11,455 bases of DNA, taken from an uncultured Alistipes sp. Lineage in GTDB: Bacteria; Bacteroidota; Bacteroidia; Bacteroidales; Rikenellaceae. The notes beneath the pieces are model-generated. The model made no database searches. It had not been told where the DNA came from and worked only from the letters and a program-made list of their open reading frames with translations. How positions within the stretch are numbered: the stretch's first letter is position 1; each line of letters begins with the position of its first letter. Made by a program: the position numbers and the translations under genes. This document shows, piece after piece, positions 1 through 6,793 of the stretch. Location: positions 1 through 11,455 of the forward strand of contig CAKVKI010000064.1 of the NCBI GenBank assembly GCA_934754975.1. The letters run 5' to 3'.

Positions 1-9
1 ATTCAGAAG

Positions 10-855
10 ATGAAACGGATAACGATACAGGGGATAGCGGGTTGTTTCCACGAAACGGCGGCGCACGGAAGTTTCCCCGGCGAGGAGGTCGAGGTGCTGC
101 CCTGCGTCAGCTTCGACGAGCAGTTCGCCCGCATGGCAGCCGACGCGGAGCTGCTGGGGGTAGCGGCCATCGAGAACACCATCGCCGGAAGCCTGCTGCC
201 CAACCACGAACTGCTGCGGCGCAGCACGCTGACGGTCATCGGCGAATACAAGCTGCGCATCTCGCACGTGCTGGCGGCGCTTCCGGGGCAGCAAATCGCC
301 GACATCCGCGAGGTACACTCGCATCCGATCGCCCTGATGCAGTGCGGCGAGTACCTCAAAGCCCGGCCCGCGATGAAAGTCGTCGAGCGCGACGACACGG
401 CGGGAAGCGCCCGCGAAATCGCCAGCCAGCGGCTCGCCGGCACGGCGGCTATCTGCGGCGCCGAAGCCGCGGAACTCTACGGACTCGAAATCCTCGAACG
501 CGGCATCGAGACCAACAAGCACAACTTCACCCGTTTCCTGGTACTGGCCGACCGCAGCCGCGCGGCGGAGTTCACCGATCCGGCCCGTACCGACAAAGCG
601 TCCCTGGTATTCACACTGCCCCACGCGCAGGGAAGTCTCTCTAAAGTACTGACGCTGTTATCCTTCTACGGAATCAACCTTACGAAAATACAGTCGCTGC
701 CCATTATCGGCCGTGAATGGGAATACCGCTTTTACGTGGACGTGACCTTCGACGACCCGGTGCGGTACCGGCAGGCGGTCGATGCGGCCCGGCCGCTGAC
801 CAGCGATTTCCGGATTCTGGGCGAATACGCCGAATATCCCAATCCCGAAATCTGA
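10..855 (+). CDS. pheA: Prephenate dehydratase (PDT-ACT)
   Basis: Cytosolic enzyme converting prephenate to phenylpyruvate, the committed step to phenylalanine. The 281-residue protein has the usual length and order: a PDT catalytic region (about residues 3-180) and a C-terminal ACT regulatory domain (about 198-270). Visible catalytic-domain motifs are GIAGCFHETAA near the N-terminus, AIENT at 53-57, ERDDTAG at 127-132, and the diagnostic NFTRF, whose T174-R175-F176 includes the catalytic threonine. In the ACT domain the phenylalanine-binding motifs usually given as GALV and ESRP read GSLS (208-211) and QSLP (228-231). I recall QSLP as common in Bacteroidota homologues. The ATG at 10 gives a complete family N-terminus; only nine bases of upstream sequence are visible, so promoter and upstream partner are unknown. 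The next gene downstream acts in the same pathway and the same direction. Identification is firm; whether phenylalanine inhibits the enzyme is open. Confidence 0.97.
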   Translation: MKRITIQGIAGCFHETAAHGSFPGEEVEVLPCVSFDEQFARMAADAELLGVAAIENTIAGSLLPNHELLRRSTLTVIGEYKLRISHVLAALPGQQIADIREVHSHPIALMQCGEYLKARPAMKVVERDDTAGSAREIASQRLAGTAAICGAEAAELYGLEILERGIETNKHNFTRFLVLADRSRAAEFTDPARTDKASLVFTLPHAQGSLSKVLTLLSFYGINLTKIQSLPIIGREWEYRFYVDVTFDDPVRYRQAVDAARPLTSDFRILGEYAEYPNPEI

Positions 856-979
856 GCAGGAGGAGTACAGGACCCGATTTCCGCTTGTGCCGGGCGGGGT
901 CAGACCTGCAGACGCGGCTATAAGCCGCGAATAGCGCAACCCGAAGCAATATGACGAACAAAATTATAAAAGAGAAATT
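856..979 (+). other. 124-base gap between pheA and the DAHP synthase gene, with one hairpin
   Basis: No gene is supported here. A 7-base perfect stem (913-919 with 923-929, sequence CGCGGCT/AGCCGCG) closes a 3-base ATA loop. No T-run follows, so it is a poor intrinsic terminator, though it could pause polymerase or stabilise RNA. A GGAGGAG string at 860-866 has no start codon at useful spacing. The last 30 bases are A-rich (AAAATTATAAAAGAGAAATT) and form a typical Bacteroidota translation-start region for the gene at 980. No TAnnTTTG promoter element was found, so the two genes are probably cotranscribed. Confidence 0.5.
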
Positions 980-2044
980 ATGAAAGATTTACAACCCATC
1001 AATTTCCCGGGACTCGATCCCCGGCGGCCGCTGGTCATCGCGGGACCGTGCAGCGCCGAGACCGAAGAACAGGTAATCGAGACCGCCCGCGAACTGGCCG
1101 CCGAAGGGGTGCGCATTTTCCGCGCCGGACTGTGGAAGCCCCGCACCAAGCCCGGAGGATTCGAGGGCGTAGGCGCCGAAGGCGTGGCATGGCTCCGGCG
1201 CGTGAAGCGCGAAACGGGCATGTACACCGCCACCGAAGTCGCCACGCGCAAGCACGTCACGACGGCGCTGGAAGGCGGCATAGACATGATCTGGATCGGC
1301 GCCCGCACCACGGCCAATCCCTTCGCCATGCAGGAGATTGCCGACGCACTGCGCGGCCACGATATTCCGGTGCTGGTGAAAAACCCCGTAAGCCCGGACC
1401 TCGAACTGTGGGTCGGCGGCGTGGAGCGCATCTACAACGCCGGTATCCGCCGTCTGGGGGTCATTCACCGCGGCTTCACGTCGATCGACAAGAGTCTTTA
1501 CCGCAACCATCCGATGTGGTCGATCCCCATCGAGCTGCACCGCCGCCTGCCGGGCCTACAGATCTTCTGCGACCCCAGCCACATCGGAGGCCGCCGCGAA
1601 CTGGTCGCGCCGCTTTCGCAGCAGGCCATGGACCTCGGTTTCGACGGCCTGATCGTCGAAGCGCACTGCTCGCCCGACTGCGCGTGGAGCGACAAGGCCC
1701 AGCAGGTAACGCCGCAGGGGCTGGCCTACATCTGCCGCAGCCTGGTGATCCGCGAAGCCAACGCCACGACGGAGAGCCTTTCGGAACTGCGCTCGCAGAT
1801 CGACAAGATAGACGACGAACTGCTCGAACTGCTGGTGCGCCGCATGCGGGTTTCGCGCGATATCGGACAGTACAAGAAAGAACATAACATGCCGATCCTG
1901 CAGGCCAAGCGGTACGAAGACCTGCTGGGACGCCGCGCGGAACAGGCCGTGCAGCTGGGAATGGACCGCGAATTCATGCGCTCGGTGCTGCAGGCCATCC
2001 ACGAAGAGTCGATCCGCCAGCAGATGCAGGTGCTGGGCGAATGA
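980..2044 (+). CDS. Bifunctional 3-deoxy-7-phosphoheptulonate synthase / chorismate mutase
   Basis: Cytosolic bifunctional enzyme of aromatic amino acid synthesis. The N-terminal domain (about residues 5-255) is a type Ib DAHP synthase, joining phosphoenolpyruvate and erythrose 4-phosphate. Visible motifs are AGPCSAE (21-27, metal-ligand C24), KPRT (53-56), a GART segment (107-110), KNP (134-136), DPSHIGG (198-204, H201), VEAH (226-229, E227) and D238 in AWSDKAQQ. The C-terminal domain (about 264-352) is an all-helical AroQ-type chorismate mutase, beginning LRSQIDKIDDELLELLVRR and continuing through IGQYKK. Length (354) and domain order match the fusion known from Prevotella and Bacteroides, where the mutase domain also mediates feedback inhibition by prephenate. 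The enzyme makes the substrate for the upstream prephenate dehydratase. The ATG at 980 follows an A-rich leader. Some annotators label this gene aroF or aroG; neither name is secure. Confidence 0.97.
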   Translation: MKDLQPINFPGLDPRRPLVIAGPCSAETEEQVIETARELAAEGVRIFRAGLWKPRTKPGGFEGVGAEGVAWLRRVKRETGMYTATEVATRKHVTTALEGGIDMIWIGARTTANPFAMQEIADALRGHDIPVLVKNPVSPDLELWVGGVERIYNAGIRRLGVIHRGFTSIDKSLYRNHPMWSIPIELHRRLPGLQIFCDPSHIGGRRELVAPLSQQAMDLGFDGLIVEAHCSPDCAWSDKAQQVTPQGLAYICRSLVIREANATTESLSELRSQIDKIDDELLELLVRRMRVSRDIGQYKKEHNMPILQAKRYEDLLGRRAEQAVQLGMDREFMRSVLQAIHEESIRQQMQVLGE

Positions 2045-2049
2045 CGGGC

Positions 2050-2068
2050 TGTTACATTTTAGTTAAAT
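2050..2068 (+). promoter_or_regulatory. Candidate Pho-box-like direct repeat upstream of the response regulator
   Basis: TGTTAC (2050-2055) is followed 11 bases later by AGTTAA (2061-2066), so similar hexamers lie on the same helical face in an AT-rich patch just after the DAHP synthase stop codon. PhoB/PhoP-family regulators bind direct repeats with this 11-base period in Proteobacteria, Bacillus and Streptomyces. The similarity of the second half-site is imperfect (four of six bases), and the assignment to this regulator is inference. Confidence 0.4.
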
Positions 2069-2097
2069 ATTCGGCGGAGAACATACAATAAAGGGAT

Positions 2098-2134
2098 TGT
2101 TACGTACTTTTGACGCGGATACCAATCCGTAACA
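2098..2134 (+). promoter_or_regulatory. Probable promoter of the response regulator, flanked by a TGTTACG/CGTAACA inverted repeat
   Basis: TACTTTTG at 2105-2112 matches the Bacteroidota -7 consensus TAnnTTTG exactly. No TTTG -33 element lies at normal spacing upstream, which fits an activator-dependent promoter. Transcription would begin near 2119, giving a leader of about 20 bases before the ATG at 2138. A 7-base inverted repeat, TGTTACG at 2098-2104 and CGTAACA at 2128-2134, brackets the element and start site. It uses the same hexamer as the sites at 2050 and 4260, so an autoregulatory site is plausible. Confidence 0.5.
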
Positions 2135-2137
2135 GTT

Positions 2138-2818
2138 ATGACAAAGTACAAAATCCTGGTGGTGGACGACGAAGAATCCCTCTGCGAGATTCTCCAGTTC
2201 AATCTCGAAGTGGAGGGTTACGAAGTCGACGTGGCGTACAGCGCCGAACAGGCTCTCGGCATGCACCCTGAACGTTATTCGCTGATTCTGCTCGACGTCA
2301 TGATGGGCGAGATGAGCGGATTCAAGATGGCCCGGCAGCTCCGGGCGCAGCCCGAAACGGCCGCCGTGCCGATCATCTTCTGCACAGCCAAAGACACCGA
2401 GGACGACACGGTCGCGGGGCTCAACATCGGAGCCGACGACTATATAGCCAAACCTTTCTCCGTGCGCGAAGTGCTGGCCCGCGTGCGCTCCGTACTGCGC
2501 CGCACCGCACCGCAGTCGGACGAGAACAGGGCGATCGCGTTCGAAGGGCTGCACATGGACCTCGTCCGCAAAATCTGCACTGTGGACGGAGCGCCGCTGG
2601 CCCTGACCAAAAAGGAGTTCGAGATACTCGCCCTGCTGCTTTCGAGCCGCGGCAGAATCTTCTCGCGCGAGGAGATACTGCATCAGGTATGGAGCGACGA
2701 GGTGATCGTGCTGGACCGGACCATCGACGTCAATATCACGCGGCTGCGCCGCAAAATCGGCGTCTACGGAGACCATATCGTAACACGCCTGGGCTATGGG
2801 TACGGATTTGAGGAGTAG
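2138..2818 (+). CDS. PhoB-like (OmpR family) response regulator
   Basis: A 226-residue DNA-binding response regulator of normal OmpR/PhoB length. The receiver domain (about 5-120) shows the acidic pair D10-D11, phosphoacceptor D53 in LLDVMM, T83 in the CTAK segment and K105 in AKPF, so all switch residues are present. A winged-helix effector domain (about 132-224) contains LTKKEFEILALL (156-167), the RTIDVNITRLRRKIG recognition-helix region (194-208) and the terminal wing GYGYGF. The ATG at 2138 sits about 20 bases from the predicted transcript start. Its 3' end overlaps the kinase start at 2796 by 23 bases, indicating translational coupling. The downstream phosphate transporter suggests a phosphate-starvation regulator. 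Because the kinase frame carries a stop codon, this protein may be effectively an orphan in this strain. The PhoB role is inferred from context; the family assignment is secure. Confidence 0.95.
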   Translation: MTKYKILVVDDEESLCEILQFNLEVEGYEVDVAYSAEQALGMHPERYSLILLDVMMGEMSGFKMARQLRAQPETAAVPIIFCTAKDTEDDTVAGLNIGADDYIAKPFSVREVLARVRSVLRRTAPQSDENRAIAFEGLHMDLVRKICTVDGAPLALTKKEFEILALLLSSRGRIFSREEILHQVWSDEVIVLDRTIDVNITRLRRKIGVYGDHIVTRLGYGYGFEE

Positions 2819-4274
2819 CCTCTCCTACCACCGGCGGCTGTTCCTGCTGCTGCTCGCGTTTTCGTGGACGCTGGTCGCCTGTTTTATCATCTTCCAATAC
2901 GGCCGCGAAAAGCACTTCAAGGCCGAACGGCTCGACGCCCGGCTCCAGCTCTTCAACCTGCGGATGCTCGACGCCCTCGCCGACGGCGTCCTGCCGGCGG
3001 ACTTCATCGCCGCCCGCGACGAACCGTTCGGCGACCTGCGCGTGACGGTGATCGACAAAGCCGGGCGCGTCACTTTCGACAATTCGGCCGGGAGTCTTCC
3101 GGAGACCAACCACCTCGACCGCCCCGAAGTCGCCGAAGCCCTGGCACGCGGTACGGGATTCACCATCCGCCGCCACTCGGAAAGTACCGACCTCCACTAT
3201 TTTTATTCGGCCATGTCCGACCAGGGAACCGTCGTCCGCTCGGCCGTACCCTATTCGATAACGCTCCGCGAGGTGCTGGCCGCAGACCGCGAATTTCTGT
3301 GGTTCATGCTGGGCGTCACGCTGCTGATGAGCGTGGCGGCCTATTTCGCGACCCGCCGGCTGGGACACAACATCACGCGGCTGAGGGACTTCGCCCAGCG
3401 CGCCGAGCGGGGCGAACGGATCGACGAGCAGGCGGCTTTCCCGCACGACGAACTGGGCGACATTTCGAGCCATATCATCCGGCTGTACGCCCGTCTGCAG
3501 CGCACCACGGCCGACCGCGACCGCGAACATGCGCTGGCGCTGCACGAACAGCAGTAGAAAATACGCATCAAGAAACAGCTCACCAACAACATCAACCACG
3601 AGCTGAAAACGCCCGTGGCGGCGATTCAGGGTTATCTGGAGACCCTGCTGGCCAATCCGGGACTGGGGGAGGAGAAGCGTACAGCGTTTCTCGAAAAGAG
3701 CTGCGGGCAGGTGGCGCGGCTGCGCAGCCTGCTCTCCGACATTTCGACCATCACGCGCATGGACGAAGCGAGCCAGTTGATCCGCAGGGAGCGCGTAGTA
3801 CTCGACGACATCGTGGACGAAGTCCGCGCGGACATGCAGCACCTCCCCGAAGGGCAGCGGCTGCGCGTGAACTGCGACTTTCCGTATCCGCTCGCAATGG
3901 AGGGCAGTCCTTCGCTGCTGGGTTCGGTGTTCCGCAACCTGGCGGACAACGCCGCGGCCTATTCGGGCGGACGCGACCTCTTCATCCGCCTGCTGGACGA
4001 TTCGCCGGAACAGTACACGCTGCTTTTCGCCGACAACGGCATCGGCGTGGACGAAGAACACCTGCCCCACCTTTTCGAACGCTTCTACCGCATCGACAAG
4101 GGGCGTTCGCGCAAGCTGGGCGGCACGGGACTGGGGCTTTCGATCGTCAAAAACGCCGTGATGCTCCACGGCGGCACGATCTCGGTCCGCAATTCGGAGC
4201 GCGGCGGACTGGAATTCACCTTCACCCTGCGCAAACATTCACAGGGCCGCAATCCGTCCGTAACAGGTTTGTAA
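2796..4274 (+). pseudogene. PhoR-like sensor histidine kinase interrupted by an in-frame amber codon
   Basis: The frame reads as one 492-codon HAMP histidine kinase except for TAG at codon 254 (3555-3557). The first half (2796-3557) holds a membrane segment (about 15-33), an extracytoplasmic sensor region (35-165), a second membrane segment (167-184) and a HAMP-like linker (185-245). After the stop, the same frame gives the H-box NHELKTP with H268 (3597-3599), an N-box around N381-N385, the G1 box DNGIGVD, FERFYRID, and GGTGLGLSIV (about 442-451). The codon lies in a CAG CAG TAG run, so one C-to-T change would explain it. No ATG, GTG or TTG in frame lies between the stop and the histidine; the first possible restart, GTG at 3615, lies after it and cannot give an autophosphorylating kinase. 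No other damage is visible, so the lesion is recent or a sequence error. TAG also ends the neighbouring regulator and transporter genes, so it is a normal stop here. The ATG at 2796 overlaps the regulator gene by 23 bases. Confidence 0.9.
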
Positions 4275-4293
4275 CATCCGTTTCGTTCCTTTG
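4260..4293 (+). promoter_or_regulatory. Candidate promoter with Pho-box-like direct repeat for the phosphate transporter
   Basis: GTAACA at 4260-4265 and 4271-4276 form a perfect direct repeat with an 11-base period, overlapping the last codons of the kinase frame. Nine bases later TTCCTTTG (4286-4293) matches the Bacteroidota -7 element TAnnTTTG at five of the six fixed positions. The repeat thus occupies the place of a -33 element, as Pho boxes replace -35 elements in Enterobacteria. The hexamer is the reverse complement of that at 2050, so its orientation to the promoter is opposite, which weakens the analogy. A TTTG at 4268-4271 overlaps the repeat but is only 14 bases from the -7 element. 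Confidence 0.45.
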
Positions 4294-4295
4294 TA

Positions 4296-4461
4296 CCGGA
4301 AAGACCGGCCCCGCATCTCAGAGCGGCGATCTCCGCCGGAAACGGCGGGCGAAAGCTCCCTTCGGAAAAAGGATGCAGGGTCGCACGGAAACAGACGGCG
4401 GAGCGCCGGAACGGAGCCGCCGAAGAGATAAACAATGGAATAAATCCGAAAACGGTACTAC
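4296..4461 (+). promoter_or_regulatory. Structured 5' leader of the phosphate transporter gene
   Basis: About 165 bases between the putative transcript start and the transporter ATG hold no convincing gene but three stable hairpins. The first is CCGG-AAAGA-CCGG (4296-4308). The second is CCGCCG-GAAA-CGGCGG (4333-4348), with a GNRA tetraloop. The third is a CGGCGG/CCGCCG stem (4396-4401 with 4417-4422) enclosing an inner CCG-GAA-CGG mini-stem (4406-4414). GCATC (4313-4317) can also pair with GATGC (4372-4376), enclosing the second hairpin. The last 35 bases are A-rich and unstructured, leaving the start codon accessible. It matches no riboswitch class I recognise. A regulatory leader is possible; chance pairing in GC-rich DNA is not excluded. 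Confidence 0.35.
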
Positions 4462-6684
4462 ATGAGTCCTCTATTCACATGCATCGTCATCATCATGGGC
4501 CTGCTGGCCGTGATGGGCATCGTCGTGGGCGTGGCCAACGACGCAGTCAATTTCCTCAACTCGGCCCTCGGGTCGAAAGCCGCGCCGCGGCGCGTCATCC
4601 TCTGGATCGCAGCCGCCGGCATCCTCGTCGGCACGCTCACGTCGAGCGGCATGATGGAGGTGGCGCGCAGCGGCGTCTTCTACCCCGGACAATTCTCCTT
4701 CCCGGAGATCATGATGCTCTTCCTGGGCATGATGCTGGGCAACATCCTGCTGCTGGACATTTACAACACCCTCGGACTGCCCACCTCGACCACCGTGTCG
4801 ATGGTCTTCGGACTGCTGGGCGCGGCGGTCGCCGCGGCGCTCTACCACATATGGGGCGATCCGGCCGCATCGGTTTCGGACCTTTCGCAGTACATCAACA
4901 CCGGCAAGGCAATGGCCATCATCGCGGCCATCCTGCTCTCTGTGGCGCTGGCCTTCGCCGCGGGTTCGCTCTTCATGTATATTTCGCGGCTGATCTTCTC
5001 GTTCCGCTACGCGAAGGCATTCCGTCGCTGGGGCGCCGTATGGTGCGGCATCTCGCTGGCGGGAATCCTCTACTTCGCGTTGTTCAAGGGACTGAAAAAT
5101 TCGGGGCTGATTCCGACTTCGGTCGGGGAATACGTCGGCGAACACGTACTCGTAACACTGCTCGCCTTCTGGGCGGGGGCATCGGTCATACTGTGGCTCT
5201 TTCAGCGCATGCGGTTCAACATCATGCGCATCACGATCCTCACGGGCACCTTCGCGCTGGCGCTGGCGTTCGCAGGCAACGACCTGGTGAACTTCATCGG
5301 CGTGCCGCTGGCCAGCTACGACGCCTGGCGGATCGCCGGCGAAGCCGGCAGCGAGTCGATCATGATGGGCGAACTGGCCAACCCGGCGCGCGCCAACTTC
5401 CTGCTGCTGTTACTGTCGGGCATAGTGATGGTCCTGACGCTCTTTTTCTCGAAAAAATCGCGCCACGTCACCGAAACCGAGCTTTCGCTCGCCTCGCAGC
5501 ACGAAGGCGACGAGCGGTTCGGATCGACGTTCGTATCGCGCAGTCTGGTCCGCACCTCGCTCGTACTCAACACGATGTGGACAGGGCTGATTCCCAGCCG
5601 CATGCAGAAAGTCATCGACAGGCGCTTCGAACCGCTGCCGGCCGAGGAGCGTTCATCGGCGCCTTACGACATGATCCGCGCCGTCGTAAACCTTACGGCC
5701 GCTTCGATCCTGATCGCCATCGGCACCTCTTACAAACTGCCGCTCTCGACCACGTACGTAGTCTTCATGGTGGCCATGGGTTCGTCGCTCGCCGACCGCA
5801 CATGGGGCCGTGAAAGCGCCGTGTACCGCATTACGGGCGTTATGGCCGTCATTTCGGGCTGGTTCATTACGGCGCTCGGAGGATTCCTGATCGCCCTCTG
5901 CGTGACATTCCTGCTGCTCTGGGGCGGCTGGATCGCCGTGACGGCGCTCGTGGTACTCTGCGCATGGCTGCTCATCCGCAGCCACCGCATCAAACCGGAA
6001 GAGAAAACCGCGGCGGCGGAGGAACTGCCGGTAATCAAAGCCGAAACCCCGGACGAAGTACTCTGCGTCTGCATCGGCGAAGTATGTACGACGATGGAGC
6101 AGGTGACGCGCATTTACAACCGGACGCTGGTCGCCGTTTTCAAGGAGAACCGCAAGGTACTCAAGGAAATGGTGCAGTCGTCGAACAAGCTCTTCGAAGA
6201 TGCCCGCGGCCGCAAATACGGCATTATGCCGACGCTGCGCCGCCTGCAGCAGTGCGACATCGACACCGGGCATTTCTACGTGCAGGTGGTGGATTACCTC
6301 TCGGAAGTGACCAAGGCGCTGATCCACATCACCCGTCCGGCGTTCGAACACATCGACAACAACCACGAGGGGCTGTCGAAGGAGCAGATCGTGGACCTGA
6401 TGCGCGTAAACGATCAGGTGGAGGCGATCTTCGACAAGATCAACGACATGCTCCGCACGAAAGACTTTTCGGATCTGGACCTGGTACTCGAAATGCGTGA
6501 CAAGCTCTTCGACACCATCGTCGAAGCGATCAAGAACCAGATGCGCCGCATCAACGGCGATCCGGCGGCCAGCACGCGGGCCAGCGTACTGTACCTGACG
6601 ATCCTCAACGAAACCAAGACGATGATCCTGCAGGCCCGCAACCTGCTCAAATCGCAGCACTACTTCCTCGAAAGCAAAAAATAG
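4462..6684 (+). CDS. PiT-family inorganic phosphate transporter with C-terminal PhoU-like domain
   Basis: Inner-membrane phosphate permease of the PiT (SLC20-like) family, driven by a cation gradient. The 740-residue protein carries both copies of the family's duplicated signature: GVANDAVNF near the N-terminus (N26-D27) and AGNDLVNF (N273-D274). Each is followed by a serine/threonine motif, LPTSTTVSM and later LPLSTTYVVFM, the PxSTT element. Many hydrophobic segments span about residues 1-505. The remaining 230 residues are hydrophilic and helical (for example a segment starting at EQVTRIYNR, about 546, and VDLMRVNDQVEAIFDKIND), resembling PhoU/DUF47 proteins. Bacteroidota PiT proteins often have this extended form, whereas classical bacterial PiT proteins are about 420-500 residues. 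The tail may gate transport or report phosphate status to the upstream regulator, which is inference. The ATG at 4462 follows an A-rich leader and immediately precedes the first membrane segment. Confidence 0.96.
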   Translation: MSPLFTCIVIIMGLLAVMGIVVGVANDAVNFLNSALGSKAAPRRVILWIAAAGILVGTLTSSGMMEVARSGVFYPGQFSFPEIMMLFLGMMLGNILLLDIYNTLGLPTSTTVSMVFGLLGAAVAAALYHIWGDPAASVSDLSQYINTGKAMAIIAAILLSVALAFAAGSLFMYISRLIFSFRYAKAFRRWGAVWCGISLAGILYFALFKGLKNSGLIPTSVGEYVGEHVLVTLLAFWAGASVILWLFQRMRFNIMRITILTGTFALALAFAGNDLVNFIGVPLASYDAWRIAGEAGSESIMMGELANPARANFLLLLLSGIVMVLTLFFSKKSRHVTETELSLASQHEGDERFGSTFVSRSLVRTSLVLNTMWTGLIPSRMQKVIDRRFEPLPAEERSSAPYDMIRAVVNLTAASILIAIGTSYKLPLSTTYVVFMVAMGSSLADRTWGRESAVYRITGVMAVISGWFITALGGFLIALCVTFLLLWGGWIAVTALVVLCAWLLIRSHRIKPEEKTAAAEELPVIKAETPDEVLCVCIGEVCTTMEQVTRIYNRTLVAVFKENRKVLKEMVQSSNKLFEDARGRKYGIMPTLRRLQQCDIDTGHFYVQVVDYLSEVTKALIHITRPAFEHIDNNHEGLSKEQIVDLMRVNDQVEAIFDKINDMLRTKDFSDLDLVLEMRDKLFDTIVEAIKNQMRRINGDPAASTRASVLYLTILNETKTMILQARNLLKSQHYFLESKK

Positions 6685-6743
6685 GCGTGCGGAGGTTTAC
6701 TCCGGGCGGGCCGGGCAGGCCACTCGGCACAGCCGCCAAAACA

Positions 6744-6776
6744 AAGACCGCCGCCCTTTCGCGGGGCGGCGGTCTT
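6744..6776. terminator. Bidirectional intrinsic terminator between convergent genes
   Basis: AAGACCGCCGCCC (6744-6756) pairs perfectly over 13 bases with GGGCGGCGGTCTT (6764-6776) across the 7-base loop TTTCGCG. On the plus strand it follows the transporter stop by 60 bases, with a pyrimidine/AT-rich tail (CTTCTTCATATAT). On the minus strand it follows the fimbrillin stop by 18 bases, with a TGTTTTGG tail. It therefore separates two convergent transcription units. Both T-tracts are short or interrupted, but the stem is strong. Confidence 0.85.
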
Positions 6777-6793
6777 CTTCATATATCCGTATT

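Noticed and set aside
860..866. GGAGGAG as a ribosome binding site of a missed gene
   Set aside because: No start codon lies 5-10 bases downstream, and the frames that follow are short and without family features; Bacteroidota rarely use such sites.
951..983. Ten-codon minicistron overlapping the DAHP synthase start as ATGA, considered as a leader peptide
   Set aside because: It has no Phe, Tyr or Trp codons and no attenuator structure after it; a short open frame ending in ATGA is expected by chance in an A-rich start region.
3555..3557. Genome-wide reassignment of TAG as a sense codon
   Set aside because: TAG is the natural terminator of the response regulator (2816-2818) and of the phosphate transporter (6682-6684), both at the expected family length, so it acts as a stop here.
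2736..4238. A 500-codon minus-strand open frame opposite the sensor kinase
   Set aside because: Its composition (rich in R, H, Q, V) is typical of antisense reading of GC-rich coding DNA, and the plus strand encodes clear kinase motifs. The same applies to long opposite frames at 5653-6660, 7526-8758 and 8840-10678.
3615..4274. The C-terminal kinase half as a functional separate gene starting at GTG 3615
   Set aside because: The GTG is the codon after HELKTP, so the product would lack the phosphoacceptor histidine; the codon also has no evident start region.
4373..4465. Thirty-codon open frame ending in an ATGA overlap with the PiT start
   Set aside because: It covers the GC-rich hairpins of the leader, has low-complexity charged composition and no recognisable start region; likely the tail of a chance frame.
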